This document shows, piece by piece, positions 18,101 through 32,649 of a stretch of DNA of 64,000 nt. Source of the stretch: Candidatus Pullilachnospira intestinigallinarum (GTDB lineage: Bacteria; Bacillota; Clostridia; Lachnospirales; Lachnospiraceae); NCBI GenBank assembly GCA_018711275.1, contig DVIN01000050.1, forward strand, positions 20,604-84,603, read 5' to 3'. Both the position numbers and the translations under genes were made by a program. Under the pieces are notes generated by a model. It saw only the letters and a list, made by a program, of their open reading frames with translations, did not search any database and had not been told where the DNA came from. Within the stretch, counting starts at the first letter, position 1; each line of letters opens with the position of its first letter.

Positions 18101-21247
<3,147 letters not shown>

Positions 21248-21314
21248 CAGAATCGGAGAATATGAGCAGATAACAGAAAAAGATACACAGCGGGTCCTGT
21301 GACCCTGCTGAAAG

Positions 21315-21345
21315 TGAGCCGGAGGGGCATGTGTCCTCCGGCTCA
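21315..21345 (+). terminator. Terminator-like hairpin after GH38
   Basis: TGAGCCGGAGG (21315-21325) pairs with CCTCCGGCTCA (21335-21345), followed by TGTGTTTTAG. The stem is strong and the T run modest. The interval 21248-21624 also holds two promoters and two smaller hairpins (21458-21475 and 21591-21606), but no gene. Confidence 0.7.
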
Positions 21346-21409
21346 TGTGTTTTAGCCTTGCGGTTTGTTGGCCGTTCCTTCGATTTGAAGATTCCGGTGG
21401 GAATTGCTC

Positions 21410-21438
21410 TTGTAATTGCCCGAAAGTTCTGTTATACT
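21410..21438 (+). promoter_or_regulatory. Sigma-A promoter, distal copy
   Basis: TTGTAA (21410-21415) and TATACT (21433-21438) are 17 bases apart. A hairpin TTCCGGC/GCCGGAA lies in the transcribed leader at 21458-21475. Confidence 0.6.
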
Positions 21439-21520
21439 GACCATACATTTCAAATTGTTCCGGCATTCGCCGGAAGATATCCCATTACTAAAAAAATTGT
21501 GAAAATAGAAGGGCCGGACG

Positions 21521-21549
21521 TTGTACTGACTGGCTGTTTTTGCTATACT
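21521..21549 (+). promoter_or_regulatory. Sigma-A promoter, proximal copy for the Rpn-like gene
   Basis: TTGTAC (21521-21526) and TATACT (21544-21549) are 17 bases apart. A GCCGCC/GGCGGC hairpin at 21591-21606 lies just before the ribosome site of the next gene. Confidence 0.65.
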
Positions 21550-21624
21550 TCAATTAGGATTGCCCGTCAGCAAATCAGGTTTTTCTGTCAGCCGCCGCCC
21601 GGCGGCCAGGGGAAAGGAGACGCT

Positions 21625-22581
21625 ATGGGCAAAAAGAAAAAGCAGCAGAATGCAAAGAAAAAATCTGCAGGGAATCATTCTTATGTAAACCGCAAATATA
21701 AGGACAGCCTGTTTCGTATGCTGTTCAGTGGCCGGGAAGCCCTGCTGAGTCTTTACAATGCGGTCAACCAGACGGCATATAAAGATCCTTCGGCTTTGGA
21801 AATCATGACCATCGAGGATGCCATTTATGTGGGAATAAAAAATGATCTGGCATTTCTCATTGACTGCCGGTTAAATCTGTATGAGGCGCAGAGTACGCGG
21901 AACCCCAATATGCCATTGCGTGGAGTATTTTATTTTTCGCAGGTTTATCAGGGGTATGTGAACCGGAGGGGACTGAATATTTTCTCAGAAAAGCAGATTC
22001 GTCTTCCGGTTCCCCGGTATCTTGTACTGTATAACGGCACAAATGAGGAGCCGGACCGTCAGATCCTGCGGCTGTCGGACGCATTTGGGCAGTCGGAAGA
22101 AGCCTGCCTGGAATGTACGGCGGTGATGCTGAATATCAATGCGGGACATAACAGCAGGATCATGAAGCAGTGCCGCACTCTGTACGAGTATGCTGTACTT
22201 GTCGATACCGTGCGGAATCATCTGAATATCGGGGGAATTCCCCGGGAACAGGCAGTGGATGAAGCGGTAAAAGAATGTATTCGCAGGGGAATTCTGGCGG
22301 ATTTTTTGCGGAAGCACAGAGCGGAGGTGAAGAGCGTGATATTGACGGAATATGACCGGGAAGCGCATATTCGGGCGGAGAAAAAGGAGAGCTGGGAAGA
22401 CGGTTGGGAAGATGGCGTGGCTGAGGAAAGAGAGCGGCTTCTGCGTTCCGTGATACGGGTGCAGCGGAAAAAAGGACAGAAGGAAGCAGATATCATATCT
22501 TTTCTGGCAGAGTGTTTTGAACTGCCGGAAGAGGAAGCCTGGGAATGCTATCGAAAAATTTCCCGGGAGGATGCATTATAA
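21625..22581 (+). CDS. Rpn-family PD-(D/E)XK nuclease-like protein
   Basis: This 318-residue protein resembles the Rpn / putative-transposase PDDEXK nuclease family. It has a very basic N-terminus (MGKKKKQQNAKKK), then NRKYKDSLFRMLFSG and a core containing DLAFLIDCRLNLYEAQST, where Asp, Glu and Gln fit the nuclease signature. The charged C-terminal part is AEKKESWEDGWEDGVAEERERLL. Members are linked to recombination or phage defence; the exact role here is unknown. ATG 21625 has GGAAAGGA 8-15 bases upstream. The gene has its own promoters and interrupts the mannoside locus, so it is probably a later insertion. Confidence 0.8.
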   Translation: MGKKKKQQNAKKKSAGNHSYVNRKYKDSLFRMLFSGREALLSLYNAVNQTAYKDPSALEIMTIEDAIYVGIKNDLAFLIDCRLNLYEAQSTRNPNMPLRGVFYFSQVYQGYVNRRGLNIFSEKQIRLPVPRYLVLYNGTNEEPDRQILRLSDAFGQSEEACLECTAVMLNINAGHNSRIMKQCRTLYEYAVLVDTVRNHLNIGGIPREQAVDEAVKECIRRGILADFLRKHRAEVKSVILTEYDREAHIRAEKKESWEDGWEDGVAEERERLLRSVIRVQRKKGQKEADIISFLAECFELPEEEAWECYRKISREDAL

Positions 22582-22689
22582 TTTCACAGAAACACGCTTT
22601 GCGGCCTTCTGTGGTCAGGAAAACAGGAACAACCGGCAGTCCGGCTCTGGAGCCGGGTTGCCTGAAAATATATATGGGAGGTAAACAAC

Positions 22690-25170
22690 ATGTACACGCA
22701 GACATTGCAGGAAAACTGGAAGATGAGAGAGGCCGGCGGGGACTGGCTGGAGGCGAAGGTGCCGGGAACGGTCTATACGGATCTTCTGAGAAACGGGAAA
22801 ATGGAGGATCCTTACTGGAAAGACAACGAGAACAAGGCGCTGCCGCTGATGGAGAAGGATTATGAGTATGAGACGGTTTTCTCCTGGGAGCGCAGCGAGG
22901 CCGGTGAGAGGATCTGGCTGCAGTTTATGGGACTGGATACCATTGCGGATATTTATGTAAATGAACAGCTGGTGGGTTCGGCAAAAAATATGCACCGGAT
23001 CTGGGAATATGATGTGACAGAGGCCATTCAGGCAGGTGAGAATACCCTGCGGGTTTATTTCCATTCGCCCCTGGCGTATATCCGCCAGGAGTTTGAAAAA
23101 TGCCCCACCCGCGGCAGCGAGGACGCCATGGACGGTTTTGTACATATCCGGAAAGCTCACTGTATGTTTGGGTGGGACTGGGGCGCACACCTTCCGGATG
23201 CGGGCATCTACCGGCCGGTATCGCTGCTGGCGGTGAAGACGGGACGGCTGGATGGCGTGCGGATTCATCAGGAGCATCAGGAGGATCAGGTGGATCTGCA
23301 CCTGGAGGTGACCTGGAATCCGGCGGAAAATCTCAGGACGGAGATTCCTGCAGCCACCGCGAAGAAAGAGGGCGGGGACATTTCGGTTTCCTATGACGTC
23401 ACCGTGACAGCCCCCGACGGCACCGAGATTTTTGCTTCGGATTCCCCGGAAAAGATCACCATAAAGCATCCGCAGCTGTGGTGGCCCAACGGCGTGGGAG
23501 AGCAGCCCCTGTACCGGATGCGGGTGCAGCTGTATCTGAACGGAGAACCGGCGGACGTATGGGAGCGGCGGATCGGCCTTCGCACCATGACCATGCACAT
23601 TGAAAAAGATCAGTGGGGATCTTCCTTCGCCCATCAGGTGAACGGGAAATGCATTTTTGCCATGGGCGCCGACTATATTCCCGAGGATCATCTGCTGGGC
23701 CGGGTGAACCGGGAGCGCACCAGAGAACTGCTTTTACAGTGCAAGGAAGCCAACTTTAACGTGGTTCGCGTGTGGGGCGGCGGTTACTATCCGGAGGACT
23801 GGTTTTTTGACGCCTGCGATGAACTGGGACTGATGGTGTGGGAGGACTTCATGTTCGCCTGCGCGGTGTATGAACTGACACCGCAATTTGAGGAAAATAT
23901 CCGGGAGGAGTTCCGGGACAACATCAAGAGAATCCGTCACCACGCTTCTCTGGGTCTGTGGTGCGGCAACAATGAGATGGAAGAATTTGTAAAAGAAGGA
24001 AACTGGGTGTCCAAACCCAGCGAGGTGCGGGATTATCTGTTCATGTTTGAGCGGATTATTCCCGAAATGCTGGCAAAATACGATCCTGACACCTTCTACT
24101 GGCCGGCCAGCCCCTCCTCGGGAGGTTCCTTTGATGAGCCCCAGGATCCCAACCGGGGCGATGTGCATTACTGGCAGGTATGGCACGGGAACAAGCCCTT
24201 CTCCGAATATCGGAAATACTTCTTCCGGTATGTATCCGAGTTCGGCTTCCAGTCTTTCCCGTCGCTGCGTACCATTCAGACCTTCACGGATGATCCGAAA
24301 GACTGGAATATTTTCTCCTATGTGATGGAGAAACACCAGAGAAACGCGGGAGCCAACGGAAAGATCTTAAATTATCTGCAGCAGACTTACCGGTATCCGG
24401 AGAATTTCAGCGACCTGCTGTACGCTTCTCAGCTTCTGCAGGCAGAGGCCATCAAATACGGGGTGGAGCATTTCCGGAGAAACCGGGGCAGATGTATGGG
24501 CGCCGTGTACTGGCAGCTGAACGACTGCTGGCCGGTGGCTTCCTGGGCTTCCATCGATTACTGCGGCCGGTGGAAGGCGCTGCATTACTACGCCAGAAGA
24601 TTCTTCGCGCCGGTGATGATTTCCTGCGAGGAGCAGGGATGGATGTCGGCGGAAGCGGATATGAACCGGGAGCATTTTGAATTTGAAAAATCCATCCGGC
24701 TCAATGTCACCAACGAAACCCTGAAAGACAGAACCCTTCTGGTGAAATGGGCCCGCCGCAGGGCGGATGCCTCCGTCATCGAGGAGCATCAGGAGACGGT
24801 GCAGGTTCCCGCTCTTTCCAGCGTGTGGCTGGACAAGGTGGTGTTTGATTCGCTGGATTATTTCACAGAGTATGTCAGCTATGAGGCCTGGGAGGCAGAC
24901 TGCTGTATTTCCGAGGGAACGGTGATCTTCTCCTATCCCAAGTATTTCCGGTATCAGGATCCGAAGCTGACCTGCCGGGTGGAAGGGGATGAAATCGTGG
25001 TGACGGCGGACGCCTACGCCAAGAGTGTGGAAATTCTCAACGAGGAAGAGAATCTGATTCTGTCTGACAACTATTTCGATATGAACGGCGGAGAAAAACG
25101 GGTGAAAGTGCAGAATGCCGATAAGGTATCGCTTAAGAATCTTCGGGTGCGGAGCGTATATTCTATCTGA
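22690..25170 (+). CDS. GH2 beta-mannosidase
   Basis: This 826-residue GH2 enzyme has the beta-mannosidase opening with VPGTVYTDLLRNG and the jelly-roll part LQFMGLDTIADIYVN. The catalytic barrel has acid/base Glu429 in LWCGNNEMEEF and nucleophile Glu517 in VSEFGFQSFP; the substrate-site segment HIRKAHCMFGWDWG is also typical. It would cleave the Man-beta-1,4-GlcNAc core linkage of N-glycans or beta-mannosides. GGGAGG lies upstream of ATG 22690. No signal peptide is seen. It is close to GH38 and GH125, which handle the alpha-linked mannoses. Confidence 0.94.
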   Translation: MYTQTLQENWKMREAGGDWLEAKVPGTVYTDLLRNGKMEDPYWKDNENKALPLMEKDYEYETVFSWERSEAGERIWLQFMGLDTIADIYVNEQLVGSAKNMHRIWEYDVTEAIQAGENTLRVYFHSPLAYIRQEFEKCPTRGSEDAMDGFVHIRKAHCMFGWDWGAHLPDAGIYRPVSLLAVKTGRLDGVRIHQEHQEDQVDLHLEVTWNPAENLRTEIPAATAKKEGGDISVSYDVTVTAPDGTEIFASDSPEKITIKHPQLWWPNGVGEQPLYRMRVQLYLNGEPADVWERRIGLRTMTMHIEKDQWGSSFAHQVNGKCIFAMGADYIPEDHLLGRVNRERTRELLLQCKEANFNVVRVWGGGYYPEDWFFDACDELGLMVWEDFMFACAVYELTPQFEENIREEFRDNIKRIRHHASLGLWCGNNEMEEFVKEGNWVSKPSEVRDYLFMFERIIPEMLAKYDPDTFYWPASPSSGGSFDEPQDPNRGDVHYWQVWHGNKPFSEYRKYFFRYVSEFGFQSFPSLRTIQTFTDDPKDWNIFSYVMEKHQRNAGANGKILNYLQQTYRYPENFSDLLYASQLLQAEAIKYGVEHFRRNRGRCMGAVYWQLNDCWPVASWASIDYCGRWKALHYYARRFFAPVMISCEEQGWMSAEADMNREHFEFEKSIRLNVTNETLKDRTLLVKWARRRADASVIEEHQETVQVPALSSVWLDKVVFDSLDYFTEYVSYEAWEADCCISEGTVIFSYPKYFRYQDPKLTCRVEGDEIVVTADAYAKSVEILNEEENLILSDNYFDMNGGEKRVKVQNADKVSLKNLRVRSVYSI

Positions 25171-25220
25171 CGTATGACAGAGAAAAGTTCGCAGGGCGGG
25201 CTTTTCTTTGTATGAAATAA

Positions 25221-28382
<3,162 letters not shown>

Positions 28383-28403
28383 CGACGGTTTTTTTTACAA
28401 TTC

Positions 28404-28432
28404 TTTACCGGACATCGGGACTATGATATAAT
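28404..28432 (+). promoter_or_regulatory. Sigma-A promoter for the ABC fusion gene
   Basis: TTTACC (28404-28409), a 17-base spacer and a perfect TATAAT (28427-28432). Transcription would start near 28439, just before the leader hairpin. Confidence 0.75.
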
Positions 28433-28447
28433 GGCCACAGTCTGTCC

Positions 28448-28501
28448 GGGTATCCTGCCAGGGATCCTTCTGGGACCGGCGGGATACCCGGATGCGTTTT
28501 T
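28448..28501 (+). promoter_or_regulatory. Terminator-like leader hairpin, candidate attenuator
   Basis: GGGTATCCTGCC (28448-28459) pairs along 12 bases with GGCGGGATACCC (28478-28489), followed by GGATGCGTTTTTA. It lies between the promoter and the ATG of the ABC gene, so it may attenuate that transcript. No ORF or known riboswitch core was recognised in the leader. Confidence 0.55.
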
Positions 28502-28548
28502 ATGGAAATAGAAAGCTTGCGTAAGAGACAAAAAGGAGACGTGAATCT

Positions 28549-31500
28549 ATGCTTCAAATCAGGCAGCTTTGCAAGGAGTACCGGACCGGCAGTCTGGTAC
28601 AGAAAGCGCTGGATCATGTGGATCTGAATCTGCGTGACAACGAATTTGTGGCGATTCTGGGCCCCAGCGGGTCGGGAAAAACCACGCTGCTGAATATTAT
28701 CGGTGGTCTGGACCGGTATGACAGCGGAGAACTGATTATCAACGGAATTTCCACAAAAAAATACCGGGACCGGGACTGGGATTCTTACAGAAATCATACC
28801 ATCGGTTTTGTGTTCCAGAGCTATAATCTGATTCCTCATCAGACAGTGCTGGCCAATGTGGAACTGGCGCTGACCATTTCCGGCATCGGAAAGAGTGAGC
28901 GGAGACAGCGGGCCATCCAGGCTCTTACCCAGGTGGGGCTGGGGGATCAGCTTCACAAAAAACCCAATCAGATGTCCGGCGGTCAGATGCAGCGGGTGGC
29001 CATTGCCCGGGCGCTGGTGAATGATCCGGATATCGTGCTGGCGGATGAGCCCACGGGAGCGCTGGACAGCAGCACCAGCATCCAGGTGATGGAGCTTTTG
29101 AAGGAGGTGGCAAAGGACCGGCTGGTGGTGATGGTTACCCACAACCCGGAACTGGCGCGGCAGTATGCCACCCGGATTGTAAATCTGCGGGACGGGCAGA
29201 TCCGCTCGGACAGCGACCCGCTGGTGCTGTCCGGGGAGACCATAGGAGAAGCGGAGCACCGGAATATGGGAAAATCCTCCATGTCCTTTCTGACAGCGCT
29301 GTCCCTGAGCTTCAACAACCTGCGGACCAAAAAAGCCAGGACATTGCTGACGGCTTTTGCGGGTTCCATCGGTATTATCGGAATCGCGCTGATTCTGGCT
29401 CTTTCCACCGGGGTGAATGCTTATATTGAAACGGTGGAGTCGGAAACGCTGTCGGAATATCCCCTTCAGATTCAGAGTACGGGGCTGGATCTTTCTTCCA
29501 TGCTCACGGCGGATCAGGGAGGGGCGGATCAGGAGGACGGAGAGATAAATGTGATCCAGATGGTGACGGACATGTTTTCCACCATGGATTCCAATGATCT
29601 CGCTTCGCTGAAAGAATATCTGGACAGCGGTGACAGCGGGGTGGAAGCGTATACCAACGCGGTGGAATATTCCTACAATGCGGTGCCGCAGATTTACCGC
29701 CTGGAAGGGGAGGACGGCGTCCGCCAGGTGAACCCGGACCGTTCCTTTGAGGCGCTGGGCCTTGGTTCCACCAGCAGCTCCAGCAGCATGATGTCCTCCA
29801 TGATGGGAACGGACGTCTTTTACGAGATGCCGGAGAATGACAGCCTGTACAAAGATCAGTATGATGTGAAGGCAGGCCGCTGGCCGGAAAATTACAATGA
29901 ATGTGTGCTGGTGCTGACCGCCGGCGGGAGCATCAGTGATTTCATGCTCTATACGCTGGGCCTGCGGGATGCTCTGGAACTGGACGAGATGGTTCAGCAG
30001 TTTATCAATGAGGAGGATATCGACACGCCGGGCGATATGGGTTCCTATTCCTATGAGGATATTCTGGGGATCACCTTCAAGCTGGTAAACAGCAGCGATT
30101 ATTACCAGTATGACAGCGAATATCAGGTGTGGACGGACAAAACCGATGACGATGCGTATATGCGCCGGCTGGTGGAAAACGGGGAAGATCTGACCATTGT
30201 GGGGATTGTGCAGCCTTCAGAGGACGCCAAGGGGACTTTGCTGAACGCGGGGATCTGTTATCCCGCCTCCCTGGTAAAACATGTGGCCGACTATGCCGCG
30301 GACAGCAGGATTGTCAAAAGCCAGCTGGCGGATTCCACGGTGAACGTTTTTACCGGGGAGAAGTTCGGGGAGGAGACCGGGAGCAGCAATTTTGATCTGG
30401 AATCTCTGTTTTCCATTGATGAAGAGGCGCTGCAGGATGCCTTTGCTTTCGACCCGGATTCCCTGACGGACGGGATTTCCGTGTCCCTGGATTTTTCCGA
30501 TCTGGCAGGCAGCGGCAGCTCGCTGGATCTGTCCGGCATGCTGGATCTCAGTGATATTCCCATGTCCATCCCGCAGATGCCCCAGCTGAATCTTAACGAT
30601 CTGATGAGCAGCATCCGGATCAATGTTTCCCGGGAAGAACTGGAAACCATGGTGGGAGGTCTGCTGGCGGGTTATCAGGAGTATGCCGCGGCAAATCCCC
30701 AGGCGGATTATTCCAATCTTCTGCAGGACCTGATGAATTACCTGAAAACCGACGACGCCAAATCCGTCCTCAGTGAAAATGTGATGGCCATCATAGCGGA
30801 AAACGGCACGCTGAATGTGACCGCCGATGATCTGAGAGGACTGTTTCAGGAAGTGCTGACCGGTTTCGAGGCGTATGCGGCGGCCAACGGTTATACGGAT
30901 TCGGAACTGTTTGATCAGTATCTCCTGGAGTACCTGTCCACCGCCGGGGCACAGGATATCCTCACCAGATGGGGAAATCAGATTGTCCAGAAGAGTGATG
31001 TGAAAGAAATTACTCCGGAGCAGCTGGAGCGTCTGGCTTCCGGCATCGCCGCCGGGTATCAGAACTACGCGGCTTCCAACGGCCTGCCGGATCCCTCAAA
31101 AATGGGAGAGTATTTTGCCGATTACCTTGGAACGGAAACAGCCTCCGGCCTGTTGGCGGAAGGCATTGCTTCCATGGTGGATACCGACGCTATTCAGCAG
31201 CAGATTTCCGCCTCCATCGAAAGCTTTATGCAGGAAATGATGACCTCCTACGGCGCCAGTCTTACCCAGGTGCTGGAAACCCAGGTGACCGGAGCGATGC
31301 AGCAGATCATGAGTCAGCTTTCCGGCAGCATCCAGGACGCCATGACCCAGGCCATGCGGCAGGTGGGAGAGAATATACAGCAGGCGCTCACCATTGATCC
31401 CGAGGAATTTAGGAATGCCTTTGCCATGAATATGGACGCGGAGGAGCTGATGGAGCTTTTGATGTCCATGAATTCTTCCCAGAATGCCAGCTATGAGGGA

Positions 31501-32112
31501 AATCTGCAGTCTCTGGGATATGTGGATTTTGATGAACCATCGGAGATCTCCATTTATCCCAAGGATTTTGAGAGCAAGGAGCAGGTGGTCCGGATTCTGG
31601 ATGACTACAACAGCCGGATGGAAGCGGAGGGAAAAGAGGATCAGGTCATCACCTATACGGATATGGTGGGTACGCTGATGTCCTCCGTGACGGATATCGT
31701 TGATATCATCAGCTATGTGCTGATCGCTTTTGTGGCCATTTCCCTGGTGGTGTCCTCCATCATGATCGGCGTCATCACCTATATCAGTGTGCTGGAGCGG
31801 AAGAAGGAGATCGGAATCCTCCGGGCCATCGGTGCTTCCAAGGGAAATATTTCCCAGGTATTTAACGCGGAAACTTTCATTATCGGCCTTTGCGCCGGTC
31901 TGATCGGCATCGGTCTGACGCTTCTGATTCTGATTCCCGGCAACATGCTGATTCATCATCTGGCGGGAACCACGGATATCAGCGCGGTACTCCCGGTGCG
32001 CCCGGCACTGATTCTTATTCTGCTCAGCGTCCTGCTGACGCTGCTGGGCGGACTGATTCCGTCGCGCAAGGCCGCCAAGAGCGATCCGGTGACGGCGCTG
32101 AGAACCGAATAA
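28549..32112 (+). CDS. MacB/LolD-FtsX type ABC ATPase-permease fusion with giant ectodomain
   Basis: This 1187-residue protein has an N-terminal ATPase (1-225) with Walker A GPSGSGKT (38-45), signature MSGGQMQRVAIARA and Walker B IVLADEPTGALDS. A membrane segment lies near 262-285, then a roughly 750-residue extracytoplasmic region, then three C-terminal membrane helices of FtsX type (1045-1185). It fits type VII mechanotransmission exporters rather than importers. Residues 698-890 hold three tandem units about 64 residues long, each with G-[YF]-x-x-Y-A-A-x-N. Substrate is unknown; antimicrobial-peptide resistance or envelope work is likely. AAAAGGAGA precedes ATG 28549. Confidence 0.9.
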   Translation: MLQIRQLCKEYRTGSLVQKALDHVDLNLRDNEFVAILGPSGSGKTTLLNIIGGLDRYDSGELIINGISTKKYRDRDWDSYRNHTIGFVFQSYNLIPHQTVLANVELALTISGIGKSERRQRAIQALTQVGLGDQLHKKPNQMSGGQMQRVAIARALVNDPDIVLADEPTGALDSSTSIQVMELLKEVAKDRLVVMVTHNPELARQYATRIVNLRDGQIRSDSDPLVLSGETIGEAEHRNMGKSSMSFLTALSLSFNNLRTKKARTLLTAFAGSIGIIGIALILALSTGVNAYIETVESETLSEYPLQIQSTGLDLSSMLTADQGGADQEDGEINVIQMVTDMFSTMDSNDLASLKEYLDSGDSGVEAYTNAVEYSYNAVPQIYRLEGEDGVRQVNPDRSFEALGLGSTSSSSSMMSSMMGTDVFYEMPENDSLYKDQYDVKAGRWPENYNECVLVLTAGGSISDFMLYTLGLRDALELDEMVQQFINEEDIDTPGDMGSYSYEDILGITFKLVNSSDYYQYDSEYQVWTDKTDDDAYMRRLVENGEDLTIVGIVQPSEDAKGTLLNAGICYPASLVKHVADYAADSRIVKSQLADSTVNVFTGEKFGEETGSSNFDLESLFSIDEEALQDAFAFDPDSLTDGISVSLDFSDLAGSGSSLDLSGMLDLSDIPMSIPQMPQLNLNDLMSSIRINVSREELETMVGGLLAGYQEYAAANPQADYSNLLQDLMNYLKTDDAKSVLSENVMAIIAENGTLNVTADDLRGLFQEVLTGFEAYAAANGYTDSELFDQYLLEYLSTAGAQDILTRWGNQIVQKSDVKEITPEQLERLASGIAAGYQNYAASNGLPDPSKMGEYFADYLGTETASGLLAEGIASMVDTDAIQQQISASIESFMQEMMTSYGASLTQVLETQVTGAMQQIMSQLSGSIQDAMTQAMRQVGENIQQALTIDPEEFRNAFAMNMDAEELMELLMSMNSSQNASYEGNLQSLGYVDFDEPSEISIYPKDFESKEQVVRILDDYNSRMEAEGKEDQVITYTDMVGTLMSSVTDIVDIISYVLIAFVAISLVVSSIMIGVITYISVLERKKEIGILRAIGASKGNISQVFNAETFIIGLCAGLIGIGLTLLILIPGNMLIHHLAGTTDISAVLPVRPALILILLSVLLTLLGGLIPSRKAAKSDPVTALRTE

Positions 32113-32120
32113 CCCGAAGG

Positions 32121-32168
32121 TACTATTCACAGCCGCCCCACCCACATGCGCAACGGCTGTGAATAGTA
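32121..32168. repeat. 15-base perfect inverted repeat
   Basis: TACTATTCACAGCCG (32121-32135) and its exact complement CGGCTGTGAATAGTA (32154-32168) flank an 18-base loop. No T run follows on either strand, so it is not a plain terminator. It lies between the ABC gene and the valS promoter. A dispersed repeat or a protein-binding palindrome is possible. Confidence 0.85.
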
Positions 32169-32199
32169 ACAGGAGGGCGCAAAATTAAGAAAAAATTCC

Positions 32200-32228
32200 T
32201 TGACAAATAAAAAATTCACTACTATAGT
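32200..32228 (+). promoter_or_regulatory. valS: Sigma-A promoter of valS
   Basis: Perfect TTGACA (32200-32205), 17-base spacer, TATAGT (32223-32228). A second TATAAT at 32236 is too far from the -35 to be used with it. Confidence 0.85.
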
Positions 32229-32234
32229 GAATGA

Positions 32235-32585
32235 GTATAATCGGAAAAAGGTTATGAGGAAGAGGAGTACGTCTGCAACGCCGGCAGAGAGGGCCGCCCA
32301 CGGGCTGGAAGGCGGTCTGGGAAGGTACAGACGGAAGGTAGCTTCTGAACCGGAAAACAGAAGGGCGCCAGGCGCAGGTAAGTTTTCCCGGGTCATTCCC
32401 GTTATCAGATGAGAGATATATGTGAAAATGCCCGCCGGGGGGAAGGGCTTTCGGAACCTGCGAGAAAGGGCGGGAGAGATCCGGAGGAGTTTCCCGGGAC
32501 GCGGATATTTGTCATATATAAGAGAAGGTGGTACCGCGAGACATTCGCCCTTTGCATGGTTTCTGTGCAGAGGGCGTTTTTGTTT
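32235..32585 (+). ncRNA. T-box leader responding to uncharged tRNA-Val
   Basis: The leader has the conserved T-box AAGGTGGTACCGCG (32525-32538) before an intrinsic terminator. Stem I is recognisable: GAGTACGTCTG on the 5' side pairs through CGTCTG with CAGACG (32328-32333), and the specifier loop on the 3' side reads GAAGGTAGC, giving the specifier codon GUA (Val) at 32338-32340 followed by a purine. Uncharged tRNA-Val would pair with GUA and, through its acceptor end, with the T-box, freeing valS transcription. The downstream gene is valS, in agreement. The exact 5' end is estimated from the promoter. Confidence 0.95.
32546..32581 (+). terminator. T-box regulated terminator
   Basis: CGCCCTTTGCA (32546-32556) pairs with TGCAGAGGGCG (32566-32576), 11 base pairs, followed by TTTTTG and more T residues. 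It competes with the T-box antiterminator. Confidence 0.92.
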
Positions 32586-32649
32586 TCCCGGAATCGGCTG
32601 TGAAGCCGCAAGGCGAACCGTTACATTTTTTCAAAAACAGGAGGATGCC

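Noticed and set aside
32236..32241. TATAAT as the -10 box of the valS promoter
   Set aside because: It is 30 bases from TTGACA; TATAGT at 32223 with a 17-base spacer fits better.
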